Assembly (NCBI GenBank): GCA_027488865.1
Contig: JAIYAU010000024.1
Location: 62,001 to 126,000, forward strand
Reading direction: 5' to 3'
Source of the DNA: Cytophagaceae bacterium
GTDB taxonomy: Bacteria > Bacteroidota > Bacteroidia > Cytophagales > UBA9547
Length of the DNA stretch: 64,000 nucleotides
Shown: positions 17,019 through 26,523 of the stretch, one piece after another
How the letters are laid out: each line of letters begins with the position of its first letter
How positions within the stretch are numbered: position 1 is the first letter of the stretch
The notes under the pieces: model-generated
Database searches by the model: none
Told to the model about the DNA's origin: nothing
Seen by the model: the letters and a program-made list of their open reading frames with translations, nothing else
Position numbers and translations under genes: made by a program

Positions 17019-17808
17019 TATATAAATTGTAATATGATTCTGAATAATTTTCGTCTTCAAACGCTATTTCCAAAGTTTTCTTTGGTTCCATTTCAGCAAA
17101 AAGATTTTCAATACCTTCAATATTCTTTCCGCGTATTACCGCATCAGCATATTGCATTCCTATTTTGAGAAATCCATCGTAATCAGCGGTTTGAAGCTGT
17201 TTTAGCATACTGTCGTCAATATCAATCATTTTTACTTTATTCATGATATCGCCAGTAAATTTATGACTAAATTTGCTATTATATACAGTAAATACCGACT
17301 TTGTGTCTTTGAACATTGGATCCTTTTTATAGGTAGTTTTAAGATACATCGGAATTAAGCTCGTCATCCAGTCATTGCAATGTACGATATCAGGCGACCA
17401 TCCCAATTTCTTGATGGTTTCTAAAACACCTTTGCAAAAGAAAATGGCTCTTTCATCATTATCTTCATAAAATTTGTCCTCTTTATCAAAGAAAACAGAT
17501 TTACGTTGAAAATAATCTTCATTATCGATAAAATAAACTTGAAGCTTGGCATTAGGAATAGATGCTACTTTAATTATTAAAGGCTTCTCATCTTCACCAA
17601 CCGAAATGTTAATACCCGACAAACGCACTACTTCATGTAGTTTATTTTTTCGTTCGTTAATAAGACCAAAACGAGGCACCAAAATTCTAATCTCCATGCC
17701 TTTTTCTTGCATGGCCTGAGGAAGTGTTCTTACAAATTCTGCTACTTTAGAGGTTTCCAAAAAGGGATTAATTTCACTCGCTGCGTAAAGGATTTTGAGC
17801 TTAGACAT
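17002..17808 (-). CDS. Glycogen/starch synthase N-terminal domain-like protein (GT5-like, probably not a normal synthase)
   Basis: The protein matches only the N-terminal Rossmann half of glycogen synthase GlgA: KILYAASEINPF at the start, the HCNDWMTSLIPMYLK block (canonical HCHDWQTGLVP) and VFTVYNSKFSHKF. The ADP-glucose-binding K-x-G-G-L near the N-terminus is replaced by SKVAEF, and the whole C-terminal nucleotide-binding half is missing (about 268 residues against about 480). It probably does not make glycogen. ATG 17808 (MSKLKIL) is preferred over 17850. It sits between DUF4270 and the divergent panC, a linkage common in Bacteroidota as far as I recall, which hints at a conserved cell-envelope or regulatory role. 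Confidence 0.8.
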   Translation of the reverse strand: MSKLKILYAASEINPFLETSKVAEFVRTLPQAMQEKGMEIRILVPRFGLINERKNKLHEVVRLSGINISVGEDEKPLIIKVASIPNAKLQVYFIDNEDYFQRKSVFFDKEDKFYEDNDERAIFFCKGVLETIKKLGWSPDIVHCNDWMTSLIPMYLKTTYKKDPMFKDTKSVFTVYNSKFSHKFTGDIMNKVKMIDIDDSMLKQLQTADYDGFLKIGMQYADAVIRGKNIEGIENLFAEMEPKKTLEIAFEDENYSESYYNLYNELAG

Positions 17809-17938
17809 ATATGGGGGATTAAGAAAATTCAATGTCCTAACTAAGGGCACACAAAATTATAAAAAAAAATGGTCAAAATCAAAAGAGTTTTCAAAAATAG
17901 ATGTAAGTTTGGCAACTTACCCGTAGTGTGCCAATTTA

Positions 17939-18787
17939 ATGCAAATTTTTCACCATCAAGTTCAACTTCGAGACTTTATAAAAAAATGCCAACAAAACGG
18001 GCAATCTATTGGGTTGGTTCCTACCATGGGTGCTTTGCATCAAGGGCACTTGGCACTAATAAATGCCAGTAAGGCATTAGCAGATGTTACAGTTGCTTCT
18101 GTTTTTGTGAATCCTTTACAATTTAATAATCAAACAGATTTTCAAAAATATCCGCAGGTTCTGGATCAAGATATTCAACTTTTAAGTAGTACAGGTTGTG
18201 ATGTCGTGTTTGCTCCATTGGTTTCTGAAATTTATCCACAAGCTACAACCTTAAAGTTTGATTTTGGTCAACTAGAAACAGTGATGGAAGGCAAGTTTAG
18301 ACCTGGTCATTTTAATGGTGTTGGGATCATTGTAAGCAAACTTTTTAACTTGATTCGACCAAATTGGGCGTTTTTTGGTCAAAAGGATTTACAACAATGT
18401 GCTGTAATTAAATGTTTGGCCAATGACCTTTCATATCCTATCGAAATAAAAATAATAGAAACGTTAAGAGAATCGGACGGGCTTGCCATGAGTTCAAGAA
18501 ACAGACGATTATCGAACCTAGGCAGGTCGATTGCCCCTGAAATTTTTGCTTCCCTACAGTTGGCTTTGTCGATATGCCATGAACCAGTTGAAGTTATAAA
18601 GTTGGCAATTGCAGAATATTACAAGTCTCGTAATTATTTCAACTTGGAGTATTTTGAAGTTTGTGACCCCGAAACTTTATATATACACAAGCTAGGAAAA
18701 TTAGATAAAACCTCAGCGTTTTGTATAGCTGTTCATTTAGAGGATGTTAGGTTAATAGATAACGTAATTGTACCTGTGGCAAATTAG
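17939..18787 (+). CDS. panC: Pantothenate synthetase (pantoate-beta-alanine ligase)
   Basis: PanC joins pantoate and beta-alanine using ATP, the last step to pantothenate (vitamin B5, precursor of CoA). Family marks are PTMGALHQGHLALI (ATP-binding HIGH-like motif HQGH), the FVNPLQFN block, RPGHFNGVGIIVSKLFNLI, FGQKDLQQ and the KMSKS-equivalent MSSRNRRL. At 282 residues it is full length. It is divergent from the glycogen-synthase-like gene with 130 nt between the starts. No panB or panD is in the window. Confidence 0.97.
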   Translation: MQIFHHQVQLRDFIKKCQQNGQSIGLVPTMGALHQGHLALINASKALADVTVASVFVNPLQFNNQTDFQKYPQVLDQDIQLLSSTGCDVVFAPLVSEIYPQATTLKFDFGQLETVMEGKFRPGHFNGVGIIVSKLFNLIRPNWAFFGQKDLQQCAVIKCLANDLSYPIEIKIIETLRESDGLAMSSRNRRLSNLGRSIAPEIFASLQLALSICHEPVEVIKLAIAEYYKSRNYFNLEYFEVCDPETLYIHKLGKLDKTSAFCIAVHLEDVRLIDNVIVPVAN

Positions 18788-18871
18788 TATCTAACGAATG
18801 CTTTTCTAAATATATAGATTAATCCTACCATAAGATAGGTAGCACTCCAATTATCATTTCATAAATTAAGT

Positions 18872-18879
18872 TAAATTTG
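18872..18879 (+). promoter_or_regulatory. Possible -7 element (TAAATTTG) for mutS
   Basis: The octamer matches TAnnTTTG 35 nt before ATG 18915. No -33 TTG is visible at the right distance. Confidence 0.4.
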
Positions 18880-18914
18880 GAAATTGTTTTTTTGAATAAA
18901 ACTTATAGAATGAT

Positions 18915-21521
18915 ATGGCCAAAACTCCAGAAGAAACACCTCTAATGAAACAATATAACGCCATCAAGGTGAAATATCCAGGGGCGATGTTGTTATTCAG
19001 AGTTGGAGATTTTTATGAAACGTTTGGAGAAGACGCAGAGAAGGCAAGCAAAATATTGGGAATCACACTTACCAAAAGAGGAAGTGGTTCTGCCTCGGAA
19101 ATAGCATTGGCAGGGTTTCCTCATCATTCCATTGATAATTATTTACCTAAACTTGTAAGAGCTGGACAAAGAGTAGCCATTTGTGATCAATTGGAAGACC
19201 CGAAGTCGGTAAAGGGGATTGTAAAAAGGGGTGTAACAGAGCTAGTAACCCCAGGTGTATCATTTAATGACAACGTACTTGAACAAAAACGCAACAATTA
19301 TCTATGTGGCATTTTTATAAATAAAGAAAATATCGGGATTGCACTTTTAGATATTTCAACTGGAGAATTTTATTCCGCACAAGGTGCATCCACCTATATT
19401 GATAAACTTTTACAGAGCTTTTTGCCTTCGGAGGTGTTGGTGGCCAAGGCAAAAAGAAACGAATTCGTTTCATTATTTTCGGATAAATACAATACTTTCC
19501 ATCTTGATGAATGGATTTATTCTTCCGATTACTGTTATGAACTTTTAACAAAACATTTTAACACGGTCAACCTAAAAGGATTTGGGATTGATGGGCTGAA
19601 TGATGGTATAATCGCAGCAGGCTCTGTATTGCAATATCTTAAGGATACTGAACATCACGATGTAAAACATATTGCCTCAATTTCAAGAATAGAAGAGGAA
19701 AGATATGTATGGTTGGATCGATTTACGATCAGAAATTTAGAATTAATTTATACCCAATTTGAAGGGGGCGTTCCTCTTATTGATATAATCGACCATACCG
19801 TGACTCCCATGGGAAGTAGATTATTAAAAAAGTGGATGGTTCTGCCCCTCAAAGAAACCAAACCAATAGAAGAGCGTCTTGCCATAGTAGAAACCTTTAA
19901 GTCTGATAAAGAACTACTTACCGCATTAATTGGCCACATGCGTCAAGTGGGAGACCTTGAAAGGTTAATTTCAAAAGTAGCTGTGAGAAGAATAAACCCA
20001 AGGGAGCTCAACCAGCTTAAAAAGGCATTACATTGTATAAAACCGCTTAAAGACCTTCTTCTTAAAGCAGCAATTGAAAACACAGATTTAGTAAAATTGG
20101 CAGAAATGCTCAATCCTTGTGATTTTATAAGCAACAAAATAAGTACTTTGTTGCAAATGGATCCACCAATACTTACCAATCAAGGAGGGTTGATTAATGA
20201 GGGAGTTAATAATGAACTGGACGAGCTCCGTAAAATTGCCTATTCGGGAAAAGATTTTTTGATTCAGATTCAAAGAAGAGAAAGCCAGCGTACAGGAATC
20301 AACTCACTTAAAATTAGCTTTAATAAAGTATTCGGTTATTACATTGAAGTGACCAATACGAATAAAGAAAAGGTGCCTGCTGATTGGATACGGAAACAAA
20401 CCTTAGCAAATGCTGAGCGGTTCATTACCGAAGAACTCAAACTTTATGAAGACAAAATTTTAACAGCAGAGGATAAGATTAATGTAATAGAGCAAAAATT
20501 ATTTGAAGAATTAGTGATGCACACAATTGATTTTGTTCCTCAAATACAGCTTAATGCTCAGACCATTGGGAAAATTGATTGTTTATCATCTTTTGCATTT
20601 GTGGCTGATAAAAATAACTATGTAAAACCCGCTGTTAACGAAAGTAAAGCAATCAAAATTACTGGCGGTAGACATCCTGTAATTGAAAAGCAATTACCCT
20701 TAGGTGAAAAATATGTGTCAAATGATGTTTTTCTTGATGACCAGACGCAGCAAATTATTGTGATTACAGGGCCAAATATGGCTGGAAAGTCGGCCTTGTT
20801 GCGACAAACCGCGTTAATAGTTTTGTTGTGTCAAATTGGTTGTTTTGTGCCGGCAGATGGAGCAGAGATAGGAATTGTAGATAAAATTTTTACCCGAGTT
20901 GGAGCAAGTGACAATTTATCGAAGGGCGAGTCCACCTTTATGGTAGAAATGACTGAGACAGCAAGTATTCTTAATAACTTAAGTGAGCGAAGTCTTGTGT
21001 TAATGGATGAAATTGGCAGAGGAACAAGCACTTATGATGGCGTTTCTATCGCATGGTCTATTGTGGAATACCTTCATAATCATATTAAATACAAAGCTAA
21101 AACATTATTTGCTACCCATTATCATGAGTTAAATCAGCTTACAGAGGATTTTTCAAGAATTAAAAACTATAATGTGTCGGTAAAAGAAGTTGGCAACAAA
21201 GTAGTTTTTATGCGAAAACTTAAGGAGGGTGGAAGTGAGCATAGTTTTGGTATTCACGTTGCTCAATTGGCTGGTATGCCTAACAGCGTAGTGTTGCGTG
21301 CCAACGAAATCATGCATCATCTTGAAAAAGAGAAATTAAAAACGGATGATAAATTGTCACTGAAAGATCTTCCTAAAAACAATTATCAAATGACGTTATT
21401 TGAATCAAATGACCCTCAATATGTGAAAGTGAAAGAAATGTTACAAAACTTGGATATTAACACCATTTCGCCAGTGGAAGCCTTATTAAAATTAAATGAG
21501 ATAAAAAATATGGTGCGCTAA
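18915..21521 (+). CDS. mutS: DNA mismatch repair protein MutS
   Basis: MutS recognises mismatched bases and recruits MutL. The mismatch-reading F-x-E motif is present near the N-terminus (GDFYETFGEDA), followed by connector and lever domains with the clamp. The ABC-type ATPase is complete: Walker A GPNMAGKSALLRQ, the STFMVEMTE signature region, Walker B LVLMDEIGRGTSTYDG and the ATHYHEL switch His. The 868 residues are normal for MutS1. No mutL is nearby. The gene is alone and ends at a strong hairpin terminator. Confidence 0.98.
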   Translation: MAKTPEETPLMKQYNAIKVKYPGAMLLFRVGDFYETFGEDAEKASKILGITLTKRGSGSASEIALAGFPHHSIDNYLPKLVRAGQRVAICDQLEDPKSVKGIVKRGVTELVTPGVSFNDNVLEQKRNNYLCGIFINKENIGIALLDISTGEFYSAQGASTYIDKLLQSFLPSEVLVAKAKRNEFVSLFSDKYNTFHLDEWIYSSDYCYELLTKHFNTVNLKGFGIDGLNDGIIAAGSVLQYLKDTEHHDVKHIASISRIEEERYVWLDRFTIRNLELIYTQFEGGVPLIDIIDHTVTPMGSRLLKKWMVLPLKETKPIEERLAIVETFKSDKELLTALIGHMRQVGDLERLISKVAVRRINPRELNQLKKALHCIKPLKDLLLKAAIENTDLVKLAEMLNPCDFISNKISTLLQMDPPILTNQGGLINEGVNNELDELRKIAYSGKDFLIQIQRRESQRTGINSLKISFNKVFGYYIEVTNTNKEKVPADWIRKQTLANAERFITEELKLYEDKILTAEDKINVIEQKLFEELVMHTIDFVPQIQLNAQTIGKIDCLSSFAFVADKNNYVKPAVNESKAIKITGGRHPVIEKQLPLGEKYVSNDVFLDDQTQQIIVITGPNMAGKSALLRQTALIVLLCQIGCFVPADGAEIGIVDKIFTRVGASDNLSKGESTFMVEMTETASILNNLSERSLVLMDEIGRGTSTYDGVSIAWSIVEYLHNHIKYKAKTLFATHYHELNQLTEDFSRIKNYNVSVKEVGNKVVFMRKLKEGGSEHSFGIHVAQLAGMPNSVVLRANEIMHHLEKEKLKTDDKLSLKDLPKNNYQMTLFESNDPQYVKVKEMLQNLDINTISPVEALLKLNEIKNMVR

Positions 21522-21538
21522 TGTATTATACAAAAATG

Positions 21539-21566
21539 TAAATGCTGGACCTAAGTCCAGCATTTA
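21539..21566. terminator. Strong bidirectional hairpin after mutS and the papain-like gene
   Basis: TAAATGCTGGAC, loop CTAA, GTCCAGCATTTA: a perfect 12-bp stem between two convergent stop codons, flanked by A and T runs. Confidence 0.9.
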
Positions 21567-21576
21567 AAATAAGATT

Positions 21577-23226
21577 TTACTTTCGTTGAAAGTGTTGAGA
21601 AGTTTTAATTTTTTGCTCTAATCTACCATTTTTAGCAGACTTAACTAAAAGTGCTCTTATTTCGGCAGGTGTATAGGTGTTCGGATTAGCATTAATAAGT
21701 TCCTCCGATGTACGACCATTTCTTCCTTTTCGTACTAAATCACCATCTAAAACCTTTCCACCTCTTACTGTTAATGGTTCACCAGTTGTTTTATCAGCAG
21801 TATAGAATAAGAAGTTATTATCTTCATCAGCTTCTTGAACCTTGTTAAATGGATCAGCCCAAAGTACAAAGTAATATTTTCCATCAGGTAAAGAAGAAGG
21901 AATGGCATATTCCCATTCAAAAACACCATCACCTTGTACTGCTCTGGCAATCGAAAATCCTGCTGGAATGTCAACATGATTCCACCAATTGCCAGAACTA
22001 CCTATAGCAGACGGATTAGCTCCCGCATTAGGCACTGTGCTAGTAGTCCATTCGTCGGTTTCTCCTACAATACCGATATCGTCCGAATAATAATCGTATA
22101 AAAAAACCCCATATTTATTAGCATCAAAAGCATTATACCACATATAAACCACCGACCAATCACGTGATGCAGGAATTGAGGTAGTGCCTTTATTAAGAAC
22201 ATCATAAGTGATATTTCTAATAGTACCAGTTGAGTCTATGTCCGTAAGGTTTGTAGCCATTAAATCCATCCCCGAAGTTTGATTTTCGGAATTAATGCTT
22301 CCATTACTATTTACTGCGACTTGTTTGTCAGAGCTTGAAGCTACATAACCAGCGAAACAAAATTTTCTGAAAAAATAATCATAGCCAACCCAAATAAAAC
22401 CTTCACTTCCCCAATCTTCTCCCCAAGAGTTAATGATTTTAAAAGCACCACCTCCTTTATTATCGTCGTATCCAACCACAGTGATTGCATGGTAAGCGTG
22501 TTGTCCTTGATATTCTTCAGTATCATCGGTGATAACACTGTTTGAAGACCAAGACATAAAATTTTCGCCTAATTTTGCACCTATAACAATAGGTCTATTT
22601 TGAGCAAGATAGGTCTTAAAAGTTTTAAGATCTTTTGTGATTTCTCTATAACTTTTTAGTTTGAAATTCGCAGCGTTAAATGACGATGTACCTTGGCTAC
22701 AAGTACCTAAGTTAGTATAAGGCACTTGATCTAACGTGGCAACACCATTTTTTTGCATGGTTTCAAAGGCTGGGTCAAAGGCCGAACCGTTGCAGTTAGT
22801 ACCTCTGTCATCCGCTGGGATGGACAAATACAAATGCTTAGGGCTAAACTGATTTTGTGGTTGAGATAGCGCGGAATTAGATAGGTTATTGTCTTGCCCG
22901 AATAAAAAGGTACGATAGTAGTAACCTGCGGCCCAAGCTACACAAGTACCATATTGGCCTTGATTTTTAACTGGCGGAAATTTACTAGTGAGATCTATTG
23001 AACTTGGTAATGTGTTGTTTGTATTTTGATCCAAATTTAAATCTTGTTCCACTTCTGAAGTGTCTTTGTCAATAAACTTTTCGTCATAACCAAAACTATT
23101 GTTAAGACCAAGACTATCAAAAATTGATACTAGTCTCGGATCAATTTTTCCGTCTTCGGTACAACTACATAGTGAAAGAATAATACCAACTAAAGTGGTG
23201 ATTACTAATAATTTGGTGCGTAACAT
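21577..23226 (-). CDS. C1 (papain-like) cysteine protease lipoprotein with C-terminal CARDB-like domain
   Basis: A lipobox (LSLCSC, Cys22) marks an envelope lipoprotein. The papain domain spans about 75-300: oxyanion Gln89 and catalytic Cys95 (KNQGQYGTCVAW), catalytic His246 (YHAITVVGYDD) and Asn266 (KIINSWGEDWG). The propeptide region is short. The C-terminal half has a CARDB-like beta-sandwich (YYFVLWADPFNKVQEADEDNNFLFY) and a basic tail. It is likely a surface or periplasmic protease; its substrate is unknown. ATG 23226 is preferred to the TTG six bases upstream. It follows the pentapeptide-repeat lipoprotein by 20 nt and is probably co-transcribed with it. Confidence 0.88.
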   Translation of the reverse strand: MLRTKLLVITTLVGIILSLCSCTEDGKIDPRLVSIFDSLGLNNSFGYDEKFIDKDTSEVEQDLNLDQNTNNTLPSSIDLTSKFPPVKNQGQYGTCVAWAAGYYYRTFLFGQDNNLSNSALSQPQNQFSPKHLYLSIPADDRGTNCNGSAFDPAFETMQKNGVATLDQVPYTNLGTCSQGTSSFNAANFKLKSYREITKDLKTFKTYLAQNRPIVIGAKLGENFMSWSSNSVITDDTEEYQGQHAYHAITVVGYDDNKGGGAFKIINSWGEDWGSEGFIWVGYDYFFRKFCFAGYVASSSDKQVAVNSNGSINSENQTSGMDLMATNLTDIDSTGTIRNITYDVLNKGTTSIPASRDWSVVYMWYNAFDANKYGVFLYDYYSDDIGIVGETDEWTTSTVPNAGANPSAIGSSGNWWNHVDIPAGFSIARAVQGDGVFEWEYAIPSSLPDGKYYFVLWADPFNKVQEADEDNNFLFYTADKTTGEPLTVRGGKVLDGDLVRKGRNGRTSEELINANPNTYTPAEIRALLVKSAKNGRLEQKIKTSQHFQRK

Positions 23227-23246
23227 GTGCAAAGGGTTTTAAATGT

Positions 23247-24212
23247 TTATTTACTTAATTCTAATGGTGTTTTTTGAAATATCCAAGCGTCTTTTATGTT
23301 AACACCTGACTCTTTTTCAAATATTACTTCCTTTAATTCTGGTTTGTGAAAGTAAAATTGAGCCTTTTCAAAGCTTAAATTACCCTTGAATGTCGAAGTG
23401 TTTAATTTAATTACATCCCAAATTTGTATTTGATAAAATGTGACATCTTGCTTACACTGGGTATTAATAAATTCTGTCCTTCCTTTAAAGCTAGCGTTGG
23501 AAAAATCAACATAACCATAGAACAAAGAATTGTTTAAAATTAACTTTTTTGAAAATAACGCCAAACTAAAATCCAAATTTTTATTAAATACTGCATCAGC
23601 AAACATAACATTGCCATCAAAATCAGCAAGTTGGAAAGAGGCCTTTTCCCAAAATTCCGTTTTAAGAAAATCTGTATGTCCCAAAACTCTAAGCCTTTGA
23701 AACCTAGTTTCTGCCTTAAATTTAGTTTCTGTAAAAAATGAATAGGAACTATGTAGTTGGCTTCCTTCCATGCCAACCTCTCCTTGCACTTGGCATTTGG
23801 TAAGGTTAAATAGACCTTTTACTATTATCTCTCTAAATTGAATTTGTTTTTCAAAAACACAATCATTAAAAGAAAGACATTTTGAAAATTCTACAAAGGT
23901 TACTTTACCTTTATCAGATTTAGCATAAGCAATGACGTCTTCTTCAAACTTGCAGTTATCAAAAGTAACGGCAACTTCTATATCAATTTTGCTTGCGTTG
24001 CTTGAAATAACATAAGCATCTAAAACAGTGAAGTCTAACTTGCCTTTGATTAACTTATTGCTGTAAAATACATTCTTTTTACTTTTTATTTGATTGATAA
24101 TATCCTCGGCTTGGATAAACTCTTTGTGTGCTGCGGTGCAGTTGGTGAGTGCAAAATAACTTATAAAAAGGAGAGGCAAAAAAAATAATTTCGCAATAAA
24201 GAAATTTGACAT
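23247..24212 (-). CDS. Pentapeptide-repeat-like lipoprotein
   Basis: The signal peptide ends in a lipobox (FALTNC). The rest consists of about 20-residue turns with Phe and small residues at five-residue steps (for example VTFDNCKFEEDV, FNDCVFEKQIQF, VMFADAVFNKNLDFSLALF, VDFSNASFKGRTEF), the pattern of a right-handed beta-helix of pentapeptide repeats. No enzymatic residues are evident; such helices are scaffolds. ATG 24212 is chosen over 24248 because it begins a proper signal peptide. It is upstream of, and likely in operon with, the papain-like lipoprotein. Confidence 0.75.
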   Translation of the reverse strand: MSNFFIAKLFFLPLLFISYFALTNCTAAHKEFIQAEDIINQIKSKKNVFYSNKLIKGKLDFTVLDAYVISSNASKIDIEVAVTFDNCKFEEDVIAYAKSDKGKVTFVEFSKCLSFNDCVFEKQIQFREIIVKGLFNLTKCQVQGEVGMEGSQLHSSYSFFTETKFKAETRFQRLRVLGHTDFLKTEFWEKASFQLADFDGNVMFADAVFNKNLDFSLALFSKKLILNNSLFYGYVDFSNASFKGRTEFINTQCKQDVTFYQIQIWDVIKLNTSTFKGNLSFEKAQFYFHKPELKEVIFEKESGVNIKDAWIFQKTPLELSK

Positions 24213-24427
24213 TAAGCTATTTTGGTTATTTGCAAAAAACAAGGGCAATTTGCTAAAAATTAATAACTTGAAAAAACTTGAACTAAAAAATTTGTAATAA
24301 TTTTGGAATAGATTAGTATCTCGTTACGGGCTGTTTTAAATGGAAAAACAAATATTTTACAATTAAGAAATTAGGAATTTTAACAATTTAGGAAGTTTTT
24401 TGTTAGCTTAATACAAATATTAAAAGC

Positions 24428-25441
24428 ATGAAACCACATACCGGAGTTTTACTTATTAATCTTGGAACACCAGACAGTAGCAAGACCAGTGATGTAAGAA
24501 AGTATTTAAGGGAATTTTTAATGGATGCAAGGGTAATTGATGTACCCTACATTTTAAGGTGGATTTTGGTAAACTTGATCATAGCACCATTTAGAGGTCC
24601 AAAATCGGCACATGAGTATAAAAAAGTTTGGACAGACAAGGGTTCTCCCATAAAGGTGTACGCATATCAAATAGAAAAGCTGCTACAGGATGCGCTTGGT
24701 GAAGAATACCATGTGGCCATGGGTATGAGATATCAAAGCCCTTCCATTAAATCGGCCCTTGAGAAAATGAAATCCAAAGGAATTCAAAAAATTGTTGTGG
24801 TTCCATTGTATCCTCAATATGCCTCCGCATCTACCGGATCAACTATAGAAAAAGTAATGATGGACATTAAAGATTGGCAAATATTACCAGACCTCAAAAT
24901 AATTAGTAAATTTCCAGATCATCCGCTGTATATAAAGGCCTTTGCCGAAATAGGAAAAAAATACATGTCACAAGACAATTATGATCATATCATGTTTACT
25001 TATCATGGTTTGCCAGAACGCCAAATATTAAAGGGCTCTGTTCATGACCATTGTGCCTTAGGCACTTGTTGCAATTCCTATCACGCCAATAACAGTCATT
25101 GTTATAGAGCCCAATGTTTTCATACCACCCGCGAACTTGCCAAGGCCTTAAATCTAAACGAAACAGATTATACTGTTTGTTTCCAATCACGACTAGGTAA
25201 AGACCCATGGATAAAACCATATACCGACCTAAAAATTGATGAGCTAGCAGCTGAGGGTAAGAAAAAAATCCTAGCATTTTCTCCATCTTTTGTGGCTGAC
25301 TGTTTGGAAACTACAGTTGAGATTGGCGAGACCTATAAAGAGCAATTTATAGAAAAAGGAGGTATTAAATGGCAATTGGTAGAAAGCCTCAATACCAACG
25401 AAATTTGGGTTGAGTGTCTTAAACATATGGTTCAAAATTGA
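24428..25441 (+). CDS. hemH: Ferrochelatase
   Basis: HemH inserts ferrous iron into protoporphyrin IX, the last step of protoheme synthesis. Family marks are GVLLINLGTPDS at the N-terminus, VPLYPQYASASTGS, the catalytic His193 in TYHGLPER, and the acidic patch with Glu294 (DCLETTVEIGE). At 337 residues it is standard. Between the catalytic His and the C-terminal half is a Cys-rich insert with Cys209, Cys214, Cys215, Cys225 and Cys230, resembling the internal [2Fe-2S]-binding segment known in some bacterial ferrochelatases. Its TGA stop overlaps the TTG start of the next gene. Confidence 0.96.
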   Translation: MKPHTGVLLINLGTPDSSKTSDVRKYLREFLMDARVIDVPYILRWILVNLIIAPFRGPKSAHEYKKVWTDKGSPIKVYAYQIEKLLQDALGEEYHVAMGMRYQSPSIKSALEKMKSKGIQKIVVVPLYPQYASASTGSTIEKVMMDIKDWQILPDLKIISKFPDHPLYIKAFAEIGKKYMSQDNYDHIMFTYHGLPERQILKGSVHDHCALGTCCNSYHANNSHCYRAQCFHTTRELAKALNLNETDYTVCFQSRLGKDPWIKPYTDLKIDELAAEGKKKILAFSPSFVADCLETTVEIGETYKEQFIEKGGIKWQLVESLNTNEIWVECLKHMVQN

Positions 25442-26505
25442 GAGAAGAAACAATCTTTGATTATATCATTGTAGGCCAAGGTGTTGCAGGTAGTGTTTTG
25501 GCCTTAACCTTGGCATCGAGTGGTTTAAAGGTACTAATTATAAATGAAGAAAAACCTAACACCTCTTCAAAAATAGCTGCTGGTTTATTAAATCCTGTTA
25601 CAGGTTTTAGAAAAAAGAAAGCGTGGTTAGCAGATATAATTTTTCCTGTATTACACCAATTTTACCTAAAACAGGAACAAGTTTTAAATGAGCAGTTCTA
25701 CCATCCAAAAGATATATTCATACCCTTTGATTCCATACAGTCACAAAACGATTGGATCTCAAAATCAGGTGATAATGAATGGAGCTCATTTATAGAGACT
25801 TCTGAATTACCGGATTCATACCATAACAGAATAATACAGCCATTTGGGGGCATGAGTATAAAACAATCAGGTTGGGTGGATATACCCAAGCTTTTACAAG
25901 CCACAAAAAAATATTTCACCCAAAAAGAGGCCTATCTCAGCCAAAAAATTGAATATACACAAATTCAATTTGGTGAAAACATTATTGTAAATGGTATAAC
26001 AGCCAAAATGATAATTTTTTGTGAAGGCACAAATACAATGCTCAACCCTTTTTTTGATTGGATACCGTTTGTACCTAACAAAGGCGAGATTCTTGACATA
26101 AAATTGGAGAACTTTCCAACACAATTTATTCTGAACAAAGGAGTGTTTTTATTACCAATACATCAAGACATTTTTAGATGTGGATCAACTTATTATAATG
26201 AATTTGATTCTCCTGATGGTGTTACTGCAGTAGGTAAGAAGGAGTTATTAACAAAACTAAAAGGGCTCATTTTAGAAAATAACATAGAAATAATTGGCCA
26301 TAAGGCCAATGTAAGACCGGCTGTTTTGGGTCGTAGACCAGTACTTGGTTTCCATCCCCAATATCCTCAATTGGGAATTTTTAATGGACTTGGCTCAAAA
26401 GGTGTTTCTTTAGCTCCTTATTTTGCTAAAGTTTTGGCACATAATCTACTAAATGCCACACCCTTACCAATTGATGTCAATTGTGTTCGTTTCTGGAAAG
26501 AGTGA
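25438..26505 (+). CDS. FAD-dependent oxidoreductase of the D-amino-acid oxidase (DAO) family
   Basis: The N-terminal FAD fold is clear (DYIIVGQGVAGSVLALTL, with an acidic residue after beta 2 in LIINEEKP), then KIAAGLLNPVTGFRKKKAW, and the C-terminal RPAVLGRRPVLGFHPQYP ... NGLGSKGVSLAPY closing the flavin site, as in glycine oxidase/ThiO-type enzymes. The substrate cannot be read. The only plausible start is TTG at 25438, sharing four bases with the hemH stop (TTGA), so translation is likely coupled to hemH. It could serve heme metabolism or simply share the promoter. Confidence 0.78.
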   Translation: MREETIFDYIIVGQGVAGSVLALTLASSGLKVLIINEEKPNTSSKIAAGLLNPVTGFRKKKAWLADIIFPVLHQFYLKQEQVLNEQFYHPKDIFIPFDSIQSQNDWISKSGDNEWSSFIETSELPDSYHNRIIQPFGGMSIKQSGWVDIPKLLQATKKYFTQKEAYLSQKIEYTQIQFGENIIVNGITAKMIIFCEGTNTMLNPFFDWIPFVPNKGEILDIKLENFPTQFILNKGVFLLPIHQDIFRCGSTYYNEFDSPDGVTAVGKKELLTKLKGLILENNIEIIGHKANVRPAVLGRRPVLGFHPQYPQLGIFNGLGSKGVSLAPYFAKVLAHNLLNATPLPIDVNCVRFWKE

Positions 26506-26523
26506 ACCAATCTTAATAAGAAT

